Source of the DNA: Geminicoccaceae bacterium SCSIO 64248
Lineage (GTDB): Bacteria > Pseudomonadota > Alphaproteobacteria > Geminicoccales > Geminicoccaceae
Direction of reading: 5' to 3'
Length of the DNA: 64,000 nt
Assembly (NCBI GenBank): GCA_029814805.1
Contig: CP122393.1
Coordinates: forward strand, 3,550,501 to 3,614,500
Position numbers and translations under genes: made by a program. Below the pieces are notes generated by a model. It was not told where the DNA came from, made no database searches, and saw nothing but the letters and a program-made list of their open reading frames with translations. This document shows, piece after piece, positions 1-8,581 of the stretch (the stretch's first letter is position 1; every line of letters starts with the position of its first letter).

Positions 1-293
1 CGGGCGCGGAAGGCTCGGCCCGCCCCTCCTGGCTGCACTACGTCGTCAACCAGGTGGTCGAGGCGCGCGAAGCCGGCGTGCCGGTCGAGGGCATCTGCCT
101 CTACCCGATCCTGGACTATCCCGGCTGGCAGGACGACCGCCTGTGCCCGGTCGGCCTGTTCAGCAACGCCGTCAACCCGGACGGTTCGCGCGACGCCTAC
201 GCCCCGCTCGCCCGTGAGCTCGCCTTCCAGCAGCAGCTGGTCAAGGGCTTCACGCCGACATGGGAGCAGCCGTCGACCGTTCGCGCCGCCTGA
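1..293 (+). CDS. C-terminal fragment of a glycoside hydrolase family 1-like protein (5'-truncated by window)
   Basis: The reading frame is open from base 3 to a TGA at 291-293, so only the last 96 residues are present. The visible part contains GVPVEGICLYPILDYPGW, a pattern I associate with the C-terminal strand of beta-glucosidase-like (GH1-like) barrel proteins, where a Tyr/Pro/Trp-rich segment lines the sugar site. The internal GTG at 54 is not the true start, because the frame continues upstream with sensible residues. A strong terminator follows within 20 bases, so this ends its operon. The family assignment is tentative because the catalytic region lies outside the window. Confidence 0.6.
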   Translation, partial: GAEGSARPSWLHYVVNQVVEAREAGVPVEGICLYPILDYPGWQDDRLCPVGLFSNAVNPDGSRDAYAPLARELAFQQQLVKGFTPTWEQPSTVRAA

Positions 294-310
294 AGGTCGT
301 CCCCCGCGTG

Positions 311-343
311 AGGGGCCGTTCCATGGAACGGCCCCTCTTTTTT
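311..343 (+). terminator. Rho-independent terminator after the glycosidase-like gene
   Basis: A near-perfect hairpin (arms AGGGGCCGTTCC at 311-322 and GGAACGGCCCCT at 325-336) is followed at once by a C and seven T residues (337-344). It lies 18 bases after the upstream stop codon and just before the M23 peptidase start, so it separates the two units. It is the clearest intrinsic terminator in the window. Confidence 0.92.
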
Positions 344-357
344 TGCCCTTCGACGCG

Positions 358-1287
358 ATGCACCTGGCCGCGCTGGTCGTCTTCGGCCACATCGTCCTGC
401 CGATCGTCATGCTGGGTTGGCTCGCCTCAACCCGGGCTGCGGACCGTCTGACCGTCGCCGGCATCGTCCTCTTCGTCGGTGCGCTTCTGCTTCGCGTCTG
501 GCTCTCAGGGCCCGGCGCAGCGTGGCTCGGACCAGGATGGTCCTGGCTGTACGCAGCCGTTTTCCTCGCAAGCACGGCACGTCAGGCCCGAAGAGCCCGT
601 TCCCTGCCCTGGCGGCCTGCGCGAGACACCCGGCCGATGATCGAGTGTGGCGTCGCTCTCGGCCTTGCCGCCTTCATGACGCAGAGCCTCGCGCCGATCG
701 TCCTCGCCATGCGGACGCCCGAGAGGACCGTACCGCTCGTCTTCCCCCTGAACGACGGCCGCTACCGGGTGCTTCACGGTGGCAGCGGCGAGGCGCTCAA
801 CCAGCACGCAGCGGTGCAGGCGCAACGCTACGCCCTCGATATCGTCGCCGTGAACGGCTGGGGCATGCGCGCGTCGGGGCTGGTGCCCGAGGATCCGCAT
901 GCCTACGCGATTTTCGGCCGGCCGGTCCACGCACCCTGCTCGGGACGGGTCCTGGCGGTTCATGACGGCGAGCCGGATCAGACGCCGCCCGAGACCGACC
1001 CGAGCCGTCCCGCCGGCAACCACGTCGTGCTTGCCTGCCCGTCCGGCACCGTCCTTCTCGCCCACCTGGCCGGAGGATCGATCGGCGTGCGGATCGACCA
1101 GGCCGTCTCCGCCGGCGATCGGCTCGGCCGGGTCGGCAATTCCGGCAACTCCACCGAGCCGCACCTGCACATCCACGCCATGGAGGGCGACGTGCGCGAT
1201 CCCGCGGCATGGCTGGCGGCGGCGCGACCGCTCGCGATGACCTTCGACGGACGTTTCCTGCTTCGTGGCGACGTGGTGGAGCGCTAG
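358..1287 (+). CDS. Membrane-anchored M23-family (LytM-like) peptidase domain protein
   Basis: A 309-residue protein starting at the ATG just after the terminator. The N-terminal third holds about three to four hydrophobic segments, so the C-terminal domain is tethered to the membrane. That domain shows the M23 signature GNSGNSTEPHLHIH, with the His-x-His metal and catalytic pair, in a lysostaphin-type fold that normally cuts peptidoglycan cross-links. At the position of the first zinc ligand (normally HxxxD), the segment QRYALDIV has Arg instead of His before the Asp. The protein may therefore have altered or no peptidase activity. Earlier in-frame starts would run through the terminator and were rejected. 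The gene converges with the cation transporter downstream. Confidence 0.82.
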   Translation: MHLAALVVFGHIVLPIVMLGWLASTRAADRLTVAGIVLFVGALLLRVWLSGPGAAWLGPGWSWLYAAVFLASTARQARRARSLPWRPARDTRPMIECGVALGLAAFMTQSLAPIVLAMRTPERTVPLVFPLNDGRYRVLHGGSGEALNQHAAVQAQRYALDIVAVNGWGMRASGLVPEDPHAYAIFGRPVHAPCSGRVLAVHDGEPDQTPPETDPSRPAGNHVVLACPSGTVLLAHLAGGSIGVRIDQAVSAGDRLGRVGNSGNSTEPHLHIHAMEGDVRDPAAWLAAARPLAMTFDGRFLLRGDVVER

Positions 1288-1301
1288 GCCCGCGCTGACG
1301 G

Positions 1302-2696
1302 TCAGCCCGCGATCCGGACCGGCGTCGGACGGGCCGGCTCGGCGTGGCCGATCACGCGCAGCACCTCGGGAAAGGCGCGGCGCAGGCGGCTCTCGATGTC
1401 GTCGACCGCGTCGTGCATGTCGCGCACGGACAGGGCCGGATCGACACGGCAGTGGAAGTTGACGACCTCGCCCTGCTCCGTGCGGCGCACGCGGACATTG
1501 TGCACGTCGTGCACCGGGCCGCCGCCCTCCGCCAGCGACCGGAGCACGCGGTCGATGGCGCCGGTCCGTTCGACGGGCGCGTCCTCGCCCGCCATCTCGT
1601 CGATCGCGATCGGCTCGATATGGGCGTCGACCTCGACGTCGTCGCCGAGGTCGTCCTTGATCGCGCCCTCGAGCGCGCTGGCGATGTCGTGCGCCTTCAC
1701 GAGCTCCATGCGCCCGTCGACCTCGAGATCGAAGCTGATGGCGAGGCGGCCGCCCAGGTCCTGGACGATGACATGGTGGATGGCGTCGCCGCGATTGCCC
1801 GCGATCAGCCGGACGCGCGTCTCCGCCGTCTCCGAATCCAGGGCGCGCGGATGCGCGCCGACCGTGACGTCGGCGTTGGGCAGCGCCTCGCGCAGGCGGC
1901 GGCAGGCCTCGTCCTGGACACGGGCGACCTGCTCCGCCGGCAGCGCGCGGCTGACCGCGACGCTCGCCTCGACGAACAGCATGGCGCCGGCCGGCCGGAC
2001 CCGCACGCGCTCGACCGCCACGACGGTCGGCATGGCCATGAGGATGCGCTCGGCCCGCTGGCCGACCCCGGCCGGCGCCGTGTCGATCAGGGAAGCGAGC
2101 GTGCGATGGCCGAGATGGATCGCGGCGAAGAGGATGAAGCCGGCGACGACCAGGGCGGCCAGGGCGTCCGCCAGCGGATAGCCCAGCGCGACGCAAGCCA
2201 TGCCGACCAACACGACTCCCGAGGACAGCATGTCGGAGAAGAAGTTCAAGGCGTCCGCCTCGAGCGCCGGGCTGCCGGTCTCCCTGGCGACCTGCCGCAG
2301 CACGCGCGAGCGCCAGAAATCGATCGCGATCGACGCCGCGAGCACGCCGATCGCGATCATCGAGGCGTCGACCTCGGCCGAGCCCGTGATCAGGCGCGCG
2401 ATCGCCTCGTAGCCGATCCAGACCGAGGCGGTGAACAGGAGCACGACCTCGACCAGCGCCGCCACGCTCTCGACCTTGGCATGGCCGTAGGGATGGTTGG
2501 CGTCGGCCGGCTTGTCGCCGAGACGGACGGCCCACCAGGTGACGGCGGTGGCGGCGAAGTCGGCCGTGTTCTGGGTCGCTTCCGAGATCAGGGCGAGGCT
2601 GCCGGTCAGCAGACCGAGCACGAGCTTGGTCGCCGCGAAGGACGCGCTGACGAGCATCGACATCAAGGCGACCGAGTGCTTGCGGTTGCTCGTCAT
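1302..2696 (-). CDS. Cation diffusion facilitator (CDF) transporter with extended C-terminal domain
   Basis: A 464-residue inner-membrane divalent-metal/proton antiporter of the CDF family. The HPYGHAKVE motif (residues 68-76) and six hydrophobic segments in the first 210 residues are characteristic. Two features are unusual. The transport-site motifs of helices 2 and 5, normally DxxxD and HxxxD as in YiiP, read QNTAD (Q42, D46) and NFFSD (N151, D155). The cytoplasmic part is about 250 residues and appears to hold three ferredoxin-like (ZT_dimer) repeats rather than one, ending near residues 288, 370 and 455 with similar V-x-x-x-H segments. Metal specificity cannot be assigned. The gene is divergent from the ribokinase gene. 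Confidence 0.88.
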   Translation of the reverse strand: MTSNRKHSVALMSMLVSASFAATKLVLGLLTGSLALISEATQNTADFAATAVTWWAVRLGDKPADANHPYGHAKVESVAALVEVVLLFTASVWIGYEAIARLITGSAEVDASMIAIGVLAASIAIDFWRSRVLRQVARETGSPALEADALNFFSDMLSSGVVLVGMACVALGYPLADALAALVVAGFILFAAIHLGHRTLASLIDTAPAGVGQRAERILMAMPTVVAVERVRVRPAGAMLFVEASVAVSRALPAEQVARVQDEACRRLREALPNADVTVGAHPRALDSETAETRVRLIAGNRGDAIHHVIVQDLGGRLAISFDLEVDGRMELVKAHDIASALEGAIKDDLGDDVEVDAHIEPIAIDEMAGEDAPVERTGAIDRVLRSLAEGGGPVHDVHNVRVRRTEQGEVVNFHCRVDPALSVRDMHDAVDDIESRLRRAFPEVLRVIGHAEPARPTPVRIAG

Positions 2697-2853
2697 CCCA
2701 CGGCCTTCGCTGGCAGGAGCCGGGGTTCCGGCTACGCAATCGCTCGCCCTGCGTCAACGGCCGCGTCATACGGCCGGGCGGCGTCCCTCTGCGACAGGCT
2801 TCCTGAACGGGTCCCGGCGTCGTAGAACGGCCGGAGAACACAAAGGGAGCGCC

Positions 2854-3786
2854 ATGATCGTCGTGTTCGGGTCGGTCAATGTCGATCTGATCTTCGAAGT
2901 GCCGAACCTGCCGGCGCCGGGCGAGACCGTGCTCTGCCCCGGCCATACGCTGGGCCCCGGCGGCAAGGGCGCGAACCAGGCGGCCGCGGCCGCCAAGGCC
3001 GGCGCCGAGGTCTTCATGGTCGGCAAGGTCGGCAGCGACGAGAACGGCCAGACCATGCGCGGCATCCTCCAGCAGGCGGGCGTGCGCTGCCGGCATCTCG
3101 AGGCCGCCGAGGCGCACCCGACCGGCATCGCGATCATCGGCGTCGATCCCAGGGGCGAGAACAGCATCATCGTCGCGAGCGGCGCGAACCTGGCCGTGGA
3201 CGCCGCCCAGCTGGACGGTCTCGATCTCGGCGCCGACGTCTGGCTGCTCTGCCAGAACGAGCTCGGCCTCGAAGCGACGACCGATGCGCTGGCCCGCGCG
3301 AAGGCGCGGGGCGCGCGCACGGTGTGGAACCTCGCTCCGAGCGGGGCGATCCCGCTCGCCGCCCTCGATCCCGTCGACATCCTCGTGGTCAACGAGATCG
3401 AGGCGGCCGGCATCGGCGGCGAGGACACGGACGCCGGGGGCATGGGCGACCCCGTCCGGCTCGCGCGCGCCCTGTCCGGCCGCCACGGCCTCGCGGTCGT
3501 CCTGACGCTGGGCGGCCGGGGCGCCGTCGCGGCGATGGGCGACCGGTGTTGGCGGATCGGCGCCCTTCCCGTGACGGTCAAGGACACGACCGGCGCCGGC
3601 GACGCCTTCGCCGGCGGCCTGACCGCCGCCCTCGACCGCGGGCTCGACCTGCCGGAGGCCCTGCGCTTCGCCAGCGTCGGCGCCGCCCTGTCCTGCACGC
3701 GGCTGGGCGCGCAGGAGGCTCAGCCCACGGCCTCCGAGATCGAGGCGAGGCTGGGCGATCTCCCCCCGGCGGAGCTGCTGCCATGA
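2854..3786 (+). CDS. rbsK: PfkB-family carbohydrate kinase, ribokinase-like
   Basis: A 310-residue soluble kinase that probably phosphorylates a pentose such as ribose with ATP. It has the N-terminal GGKGANQA motif (PfkB signature 1), binding the sugar, and the C-terminal DTTGAGDAFAGG motif with the catalytic Asp and anion hole. The length matches ribokinase (about 305). The ATG at 2854 has an AGGGAG ribosome site eight bases upstream; the longer frame upstream lies over the transporter promoter and was rejected. The stop overlaps the next start (ATGA), giving a three-gene operon with the DJ-1 protein and Tam. No sugar transporter is adjacent, so the exact sugar is unknown. Confidence 0.87.
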   Translation: MIVVFGSVNVDLIFEVPNLPAPGETVLCPGHTLGPGGKGANQAAAAAKAGAEVFMVGKVGSDENGQTMRGILQQAGVRCRHLEAAEAHPTGIAIIGVDPRGENSIIVASGANLAVDAAQLDGLDLGADVWLLCQNELGLEATTDALARAKARGARTVWNLAPSGAIPLAALDPVDILVVNEIEAAGIGGEDTDAGGMGDPVRLARALSGRHGLAVVLTLGGRGAVAAMGDRCWRIGALPVTVKDTTGAGDAFAGGLTAALDRGLDLPEALRFASVGAALSCTRLGAQEAQPTASEIEARLGDLPPAELLP

Positions 3787-4493
3787 CCGGCGCCCGGCCG
3801 ACGTCCCCGCTCCGGATCGGCTTCCTTGTGTTTCCGGACGTCATGCAGCTCGACCTCACCGGGCCGCACGAGGTGCTGAGCCAGCTGCCGGACAGCGTCG
3901 TCCACCTGATCTGGAAGGACACGGAGCCGGTCAGGGCCAGTTCCGGCATGCGGATCCTGCCCGACACGCGCTTCGAGGACTGCCCGCCGCTCGACGTGAT
4001 CTGCGTGCCGGGCGGCGGCGGCGTCGGGCCGCTGCTCGAGGATGGCTCCGTCCTCGCCTTCCTGCGCGACGCCGCCGGCAGCGCCCGGTTCGTGACGTCG
4101 GTCTGCACGGGCTCGCTCGTCCTCGGCGCGGCCGGCCTGCTCCGGGGCAGGCGCGCCGCCTGCCACTGGCTGTCGCGCGACCTGCTGACCGAATTCGGCG
4201 CCACGCCCGTGGCCCTGCGGGTCGTGCGCGACGGCAATCTCATCACCGGCGGCGGCGTCACCGCCGGCATCGATTTCGGCCTGGCGCTGGTGGCCGAGCT
4301 GCGCGGCGACGAGGCGGCGCAGGCGATCCAGCTCCAGATCGAGTACGATCCCGATCCGCCGTTCGCCGCCGGTTCGCCCGATACCGCGCCCGCGGCGATC
4401 GTCCAGCGCGTCCGCGCTGCCACCACCGCCCGCCAAGCCGAACGCGCCCGGCGTGTCGCGCGCGCCGCGGCGGCCCTGAAAGCGCGAGCATGA
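3783..4493 (+). CDS. DJ-1/PfpI family protein, isonitrile hydratase-like
   Basis: A 236-residue class-I glutamine-amidotransferase-like protein. The nucleophile elbow TSVCTGSLVLGAAGLL carries the reactive Cys. The VPGGGG segment before it and the early Asp-rich strand (FPDVMQLDLTGPHEV) match the isonitrile hydratase InhA branch of the DJ-1/PfpI family, which hydrates isonitriles to N-substituted formamides. Family length is about 228. The gene starts inside the ribokinase stop (ATGA) and ends inside the Tam start, so translation of the three is coupled. The exact substrate is unproven; other members act as glyoxalases or redox sensors, and AraC-type fusions are excluded because no HTH follows. 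Confidence 0.82.
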   Translation: MTGARPTSPLRIGFLVFPDVMQLDLTGPHEVLSQLPDSVVHLIWKDTEPVRASSGMRILPDTRFEDCPPLDVICVPGGGGVGPLLEDGSVLAFLRDAAGSARFVTSVCTGSLVLGAAGLLRGRRAACHWLSRDLLTEFGATPVALRVVRDGNLITGGGVTAGIDFGLALVAELRGDEAAQAIQLQIEYDPDPPFAAGSPDTAPAAIVQRVRAATTARQAERARRVARAAAALKARA

Positions 4494-5266
4494 CCGACGC
4501 GACCTCCGTCTGGGACCCCGCGCAATACGCGCGCTTCGCCGCCCCGCGTTTGCGTCCGGCGATCGACCTGCTCGACCGCGTGCCGCAGGTCGAGTATCGC
4601 CGCGTGCGCGACCTCGGCTGCGGCAGCGGCCAGGTCACCGGCCTGCTGGCCGAGCGCTTCCCCGACGCCGAGGTGGTCGGCATCGACACCTCCGACGCCA
4701 TGCTGGCCTCCGCCCGGCAGGCCGTGCCGACCGCGCGGTTCGAGCTGTGCGACGTCGGGGCGTGGCGGCCGGACCGCGACATCGACCTGATCGTCTCCAA
4801 CGCCGCCCTGCACTGGCTAACCCGGCACGAAGCCCTGATGCGCAGCTGGCTGCGCCTCCTGCAGCCGGGCGCGGTCCTCGCCGTGCAGGTGCCGCGCAAC
4901 CACGAGGCGCCGTCGCATCGCGCGATCGCCGAGGTCGCGGCCAGGCCGGCCTTTTGCGACAAGCTGGCCGACGTCCACGGCATCGCGCCGGTCCGGCCGG
5001 TCGAGGCGATCACCACCGCCCTGATGGCGACGGGCGTCACGGTCGATGCCTGGGAGACCACCTATGTCCATGTCCTGGACGGCGAGGATCCCGTCCTGAA
5101 CTGGATCAAGGGCGCAGCACTCCGTCCCTACCTCACCGCGCTCGGCGACGAGGCGCCGGCCTTCCTCGAGGCCTGCGGCGCCCTGCTGCGCGAGGCCTAT
5201 CCCCCCTTGCCGGACGGGCGGACGCTGTACGCCTTCAAGCGCGCCTTCGTCGTGGCGACGGTCTGA
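4490..5266 (+). CDS. tam: Trans-aconitate 2-methyltransferase
   Basis: A 258-residue class-I SAM-dependent methyltransferase matching Tam in length. Motif I reads DLGCGSGQVTGLL (near residues 43-55), followed by the acidic ribose-binding residue in VVGIDTSDAML. The segments SNAALHWLTRHE and VQVPRNHEAPSHR are typical of Tam. The enzyme methylates trans-aconitate, an off-pathway citric-acid-cycle inhibitor, in the cytoplasm. It is the last gene of the ribokinase / DJ-1 / tam operon, starting with an ATGA overlap. Nothing in the sequence shows regulation. Confidence 0.9.
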   Translation: MTDATSVWDPAQYARFAAPRLRPAIDLLDRVPQVEYRRVRDLGCGSGQVTGLLAERFPDAEVVGIDTSDAMLASARQAVPTARFELCDVGAWRPDRDIDLIVSNAALHWLTRHEALMRSWLRLLQPGAVLAVQVPRNHEAPSHRAIAEVAARPAFCDKLADVHGIAPVRPVEAITTALMATGVTVDAWETTYVHVLDGEDPVLNWIKGAALRPYLTALGDEAPAFLEACGALLREAYPPLPDGRTLYAFKRAFVVATV

Positions 5267-5412
5267 GCGCGGACGTCCCGTCAAAAGCCGTGCCGGACCG
5301 GCGGCCACGCCCGCGTCCGGCATAAGATATTCACGCGCCCTGCCCGGCATCGCCGGCGTCCATCGCGGGGCGTAAGGTCCGCGCGCAGTCTTCCCAGAGC
5401 CGGGCGCGCGCC

Positions 5413-6147
5413 ATGAAATTCGCATCCTTCGACATCCGCGGCTACCCGACGGTGACGGTCCAGGACGGCTATCGCGAATGGGCCGACAGCTACGAGGCGA
5501 CCGTCCTCGACCTCATGGACCTTCGCCTGCTCGACCGCCTGCGCGCCGTCCCCTGGGCACGCGCGGGGCACGCGCTCGACCTCGCCTGCGGCACCGGGCG
5601 CTGCGGCGTCTGGCTGCGCGCGAGGGGCGTGGCCTCGCTCGACGGCCTCGACCTGTCCGAGCCGATGCTGACCAAGGCATGGGACAAGGGCGCCTACGAC
5701 CGCCTCTTCCTCGCGGCCGTGACCGACACGAGGCGAAGCACCGGCCGCTACGGCGTCGCGGTCATGTCGCTGGCCGACGAGCATCTGGCCGCGCTCGGCC
5801 CCCTCTACGACGAGGCCGCGCGCGTCCTCGCCCCGGACGGCCGGTTCGTCCTGGTCGGCTACCACCCGCACTTCCTGATGCTGGGCGTCGTGACCCATTT
5901 CGACCGGCCGTCCGGCGATCCGGTCGCGATCGAAAGCCATGTCCATCTCATGAGCGACCACGTCGCCGCCGCCCACGGCGCGGGCTTCCGCCTCGAGGAG
6001 ATGGTCGAGGGAACGGTCGACGACGCGTGGCTCGCAGCGAAGCCCAAATGGCGGCGCTACCGCGACCATCCCGTGAGCTTCGCCTATGTCTGGCGCAAGG
6101 CCGAGAGCATCATCCACCAGGTTGGAACCGAGCCGGCGATACGATGA
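5413..6147 (+). CDS. SAM-dependent class-I methyltransferase of unknown substrate
   Basis: A 244-residue cytoplasmic methyltransferase. Motif I is DLACGTGRCGVWLRARG (residues 56-72) with the ribose-binding acidic residue in DGLDLSEPML. Later the Rossmann-type post-motif segments FVLVGYHPHFLM and the C-terminal YVWRKAE close the fold. It resembles ubiE/bioC-type enzymes in general but shows no feature that fixes a substrate. It stands about 146 bases after tam, probably with its own promoter, and converges with the XRE regulator. Confidence 0.8.
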   Translation: MKFASFDIRGYPTVTVQDGYREWADSYEATVLDLMDLRLLDRLRAVPWARAGHALDLACGTGRCGVWLRARGVASLDGLDLSEPMLTKAWDKGAYDRLFLAAVTDTRRSTGRYGVAVMSLADEHLAALGPLYDEAARVLAPDGRFVLVGYHPHFLMLGVVTHFDRPSGDPVAIESHVHLMSDHVAAAHGAGFRLEEMVEGTVDDAWLAAKPKWRRYRDHPVSFAYVWRKAESIIHQVGTEPAIR

Positions 6148-6214
6148 TGCTCCCGGTCCAGGACGTGGAGCCTGTTTGCGTCGGCACTGGGATCGACCGT
6201 TGCCGAAACGAGCT

Positions 6215-6799
6215 CTAGGCCTCGATCGGGCAGCTCTCGGTCAGCCGGGCGAAGCTGCCGTCCGACAGGGGGATGCGGACCCAGCGCGTGACGCAAGGCC
6301 GGATCGGCACGATCGACGATGCGTTCGGGCCGGTGCGGACGCGCACCTCCGGCGGCGCGGGCTCGTACCAGCCGAGCTCGGCCAGGCGGCCTTCCGCCTC
6401 GACGATCGCCTCGCTCGCGTAGCGCCAGAACGAGGTGTTCTCCAGCTCGGCGTAGCTGCGCCGCCAGCAGGCGCGCCGGCTGGACGACGCCGCGAGCAGG
6501 CGATGGGTGAGGTCGCAGACCAGATGCATGTCGCCGCCGGACTGCATCACCAGCCGGACCAGCTCGCGGTCGGCCGCGCTGTCCGGCCGGGCGCAAAGGA
6601 GATAACGCAGCGCGCGTTGCTCGGCCGGACTCGGCTCATGGCCGCCCCGTTCCCAGCGCGACACCGTCGCCTGCGACACGCCGAGCAGCTCGGCCGCGTG
6701 GCTCTGCTTGACCCGGCGAAGGGCGCGCCACGTCCGCAGCGACCGCCCGAGCCGGGCGGCCGACGGCGTGGCGACGATGTCGGCCGGACCCGCGCGCAC
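6215..6799 (-). CDS. XRE-family helix-turn-helix regulator with C-terminal domain
   Basis: A 194-residue protein with a Cro/C1-type HTH at residues 24-65 (VKQSHAAELLGVSQATVSRW). The remaining 125 residues are a domain I do not recognise, possibly a ligand sensor. The best start is the GTG at 6799, which lies only four bases after the stop of the universal stress protein, so the two are probably co-transcribed and translationally coupled. Target genes are unknown. A later start would delete part of the HTH helix and is less likely. Confidence 0.72.
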   Translation of the reverse strand: MRAGPADIVATPSAARLGRSLRTWRALRRVKQSHAAELLGVSQATVSRWERGGHEPSPAEQRALRYLLCARPDSAADRELVRLVMQSGGDMHLVCDLTHRLLAASSSRRACWRRSYAELENTSFWRYASEAIVEAEGRLAELGWYEPAPPEVRVRTGPNASSIVPIRPCVTRWVRIPLSDGSFARLTESCPIEA

Positions 6800-6803
6800 C
6801 GGA

Positions 6804-7331
6804 TCAGGTCACGCTGACGACCGGGCACTTCGCGGTGTGCGCCACCTTTTGCGAGGTGCTGCCGTAGAGCATGCCGCGGAACGAGCCGAGCCCACGGCTG
6901 CCCAGGACGATGAGGTCGGCCGCGAGCTCCTCCGCCGCGCCGAGGATGCGCTTGGCCGGGTCGCCGGCCGTCTTCGCCACGGTGCCGGGGCGGACGCCGC
7001 GCTTTTCCAGGAGCGCCTTGGCGTCCGCGAGCACGAGGTCGCCCAATTCGCCCAGGACGTCGTCGGGAACGATGACGGGCACCGCGCCGGCGCCGAGCGT
7101 GAGAGGGGCGAGCGTCACCGTCTCGACCTCGTTGAGGCGCTCGATCGACTCCTTGCCCAGGCGCTCGAAGACCGGCATGGCGCGCAGTTCGTCCAGCGTC
7201 TTGTCCTGCTGCAGGATATGCAGAAGCGAGACCTTGGCGTCATGGGCGCGGGCGAGGTCGGCGGCGATGTCGAGCGCGCGCGCGGCGTGCACCGAGCCGT
7301 CGGCGGGCACGAGAATATGGCTGATCTGCAT
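6804..7331 (-). CDS. Universal stress protein (UspA family)
   Basis: A 175-residue single-domain Usp. The N-terminus (ISHILVPADGS) is the first strand of the fold. The C-terminal GSRGLGSFRGMLYGST segment matches the ATP-binding G-x2-G-x9-G-S/T motif, so it belongs to the nucleotide-binding branch. Usp proteins help cells survive starvation and membrane stress in the cytoplasm. There is a central insertion (about residues 60-95) relative to the usual 140-150 residues. It lies directly upstream of, and probably in one transcript with, the XRE regulator. Confidence 0.88.
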   Translation of the reverse strand: MQISHILVPADGSVHAARALDIAADLARAHDAKVSLLHILQQDKTLDELRAMPVFERLGKESIERLNEVETVTLAPLTLGAGAVPVIVPDDVLGELGDLVLADAKALLEKRGVRPGTVAKTAGDPAKRILGAAEELAADLIVLGSRGLGSFRGMLYGSTSQKVAHTAKCPVVSVT

Positions 7332-7426
7332 TCCAGGGACTCCCGGTCGTGTCTCCTCTGAAGCTGGGCTCTTTTCACACCCGCCGCAAGCCGATCCGGG
7401 CGCTTATCGCCATGCGCCGGCGTCCG

Positions 7427-8236
7427 TCATTCGCCGACGCTGAGCAGGACGCCATGCCGGCGGCTGCTCCGGAACATGGCGAGGAAGACGAGCCCCGCTC
7501 CGGCCAGCCAGGCGAGGTTGAGCCCGACCGCCCAGGCGAGCTCGTCCCATCGGAAGACGTGGTCGAGCAGGACGGCGCGCATGCCCTCGAACACATGGCT
7601 GGACGGCAGGACGAAGGCGATCGCCTGCAGCCACCCCGGCAGCACGTCGATCGGGTAGTACACCCCGCTCACCGGCTGGATCAGGAAGATCAGCGCCCAG
7701 GCCAGGCTCTCCGCGCCCAGGCCGAGGCGCATGACGAAGCCCGAGATGATCAGCCCCATGCACCAGCCGAACAGGATCAGGTTGGCGAAGAAGGCGACGA
7801 GCGGCAGGCCCAGCGTGGCGAACACCGAGAAGTCGAAGATCGGGATGGCCAGGAAGGCGGCGCCGCTCGTGCCGATCACGGTGCGGATCAGGCTGATGGT
7901 GAAGAGCGACAGCACCATCTCGAAGGGGCGGAGCGGGCTGACGAAGAGATGGCCGAGATTGCGGCTGTACATTTCCTCGAGCAGGCCGAGCGACACGTTG
8001 AGCTGGCCGCGGAACAGGACGTCCCAGAGCAGGACGCCGGACAGGAACAGCCCGGCCGCCTGGGCGACCGTCCGGCTGCTCTGCATGAGATAGAGCGTGA
8101 TGAAGCCCCACAGGATCATCTGCACGGTCGGCCAGTAGACCATCTCGAGCACGCGCGGCCACGAGCTCTTCAACAGATAGACGTGGCGCAGCACCATGGC
8201 GGCGATGCGCTGGCAGGAGGCGGTCACGGACGACAT
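7427..8236 (-). CDS. ABC-2 type transporter permease
   Basis: A 269-residue integral membrane protein with about six hydrophobic helices and the ABC-2 signature near the C-terminal part (IQPVSGVYYPIDVLPGWLQ, then LPSSHVFEGMRAVL). It would form the channel of an exporter powered by the ATPase at 8914-9651. Both genes are on the minus strand with the ATPase first, but 677 bases separate them, which is long for a pair that normally overlaps. The substrate is unknown; ABC-2 pairs move lipids, polysaccharides or drugs outward. Confidence 0.86.
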   Translation of the reverse strand: MSSVTASCQRIAAMVLRHVYLLKSSWPRVLEMVYWPTVQMILWGFITLYLMQSSRTVAQAAGLFLSGVLLWDVLFRGQLNVSLGLLEEMYSRNLGHLFVSPLRPFEMVLSLFTISLIRTVIGTSGAAFLAIPIFDFSVFATLGLPLVAFFANLILFGWCMGLIISGFVMRLGLGAESLAWALIFLIQPVSGVYYPIDVLPGWLQAIAFVLPSSHVFEGMRAVLLDHVFRWDELAWAVGLNLAWLAGAGLVFLAMFRSSRRHGVLLSVGE

Positions 8237-8445
8237 GGGAGGGGCACCGGCGGTTCACGCTCCGGCACCCTACAGGCTCCGCGCCGGCAGGGCCACCGAT
8301 GCGACCGGTCGAGGCCGCGCAACGGACCGGGCTGCGCGTCCCATCGCGCCGATCCTGCCCGTCTCCATCCTGCGTGCCCGTCACTCTCGTCCTCCGCTTG
8401 TCGGACCGATCCGGTTCCGTTCGCAGCCATTCTGCCCGGCAAATC

Positions 8446-8460
8446 TTAAGAAAGGGTTAG
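8446..8460. promoter_or_regulatory. CtrA-box-like site TTAA-N7-TTAG
   Basis: The sequence TTAAGAAAGGGTTAG fits the alphaproteobacterial CtrA recognition pattern TTAA-N7-TTAA with one mismatch and the exact spacing. It stands in the gap upstream of the permease gene (minus) and the possible small gene (plus). A very similar sequence occurs at 35935-35949. Binding is inferred only from the pattern. Confidence 0.4.
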
Positions 8461-8581
8461 CGCCGGCCGGTTTGCGGTCGCCGCCTGTGCAGGCGTCCCC
8501 CGGTGCGCTTGGGCGGCGATCCCGTGGAAAAACCGCGTGGCGTTAACGATTGGCGGCGCCGAAGGGTGTAGGCTGGTCCTC

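Noticed and set aside
1294-1306. GCTGAC-G-GTCAGC repeat as a convergent terminator
   Set aside because: The stem is only six pairs with no T run on either side.
2718-2733. AGCCGG-GGTT-CCGGCT hairpin before the kinase gene
   Set aside because: It is short and GC-rich, as many chance hairpins in this DNA are, with no supporting context.
505-3486. A 993-codon minus-strand open frame
   Set aside because: It runs across the M23, CDF and kinase genes and reads as Arg/Pro/Gly-rich shadow sequence without domains. High GC makes such frames common.
6215-6799. XRE protein as an antitoxin of the universal stress protein
   Set aside because: Usp proteins are not toxins and the coupling is better read as an operon.
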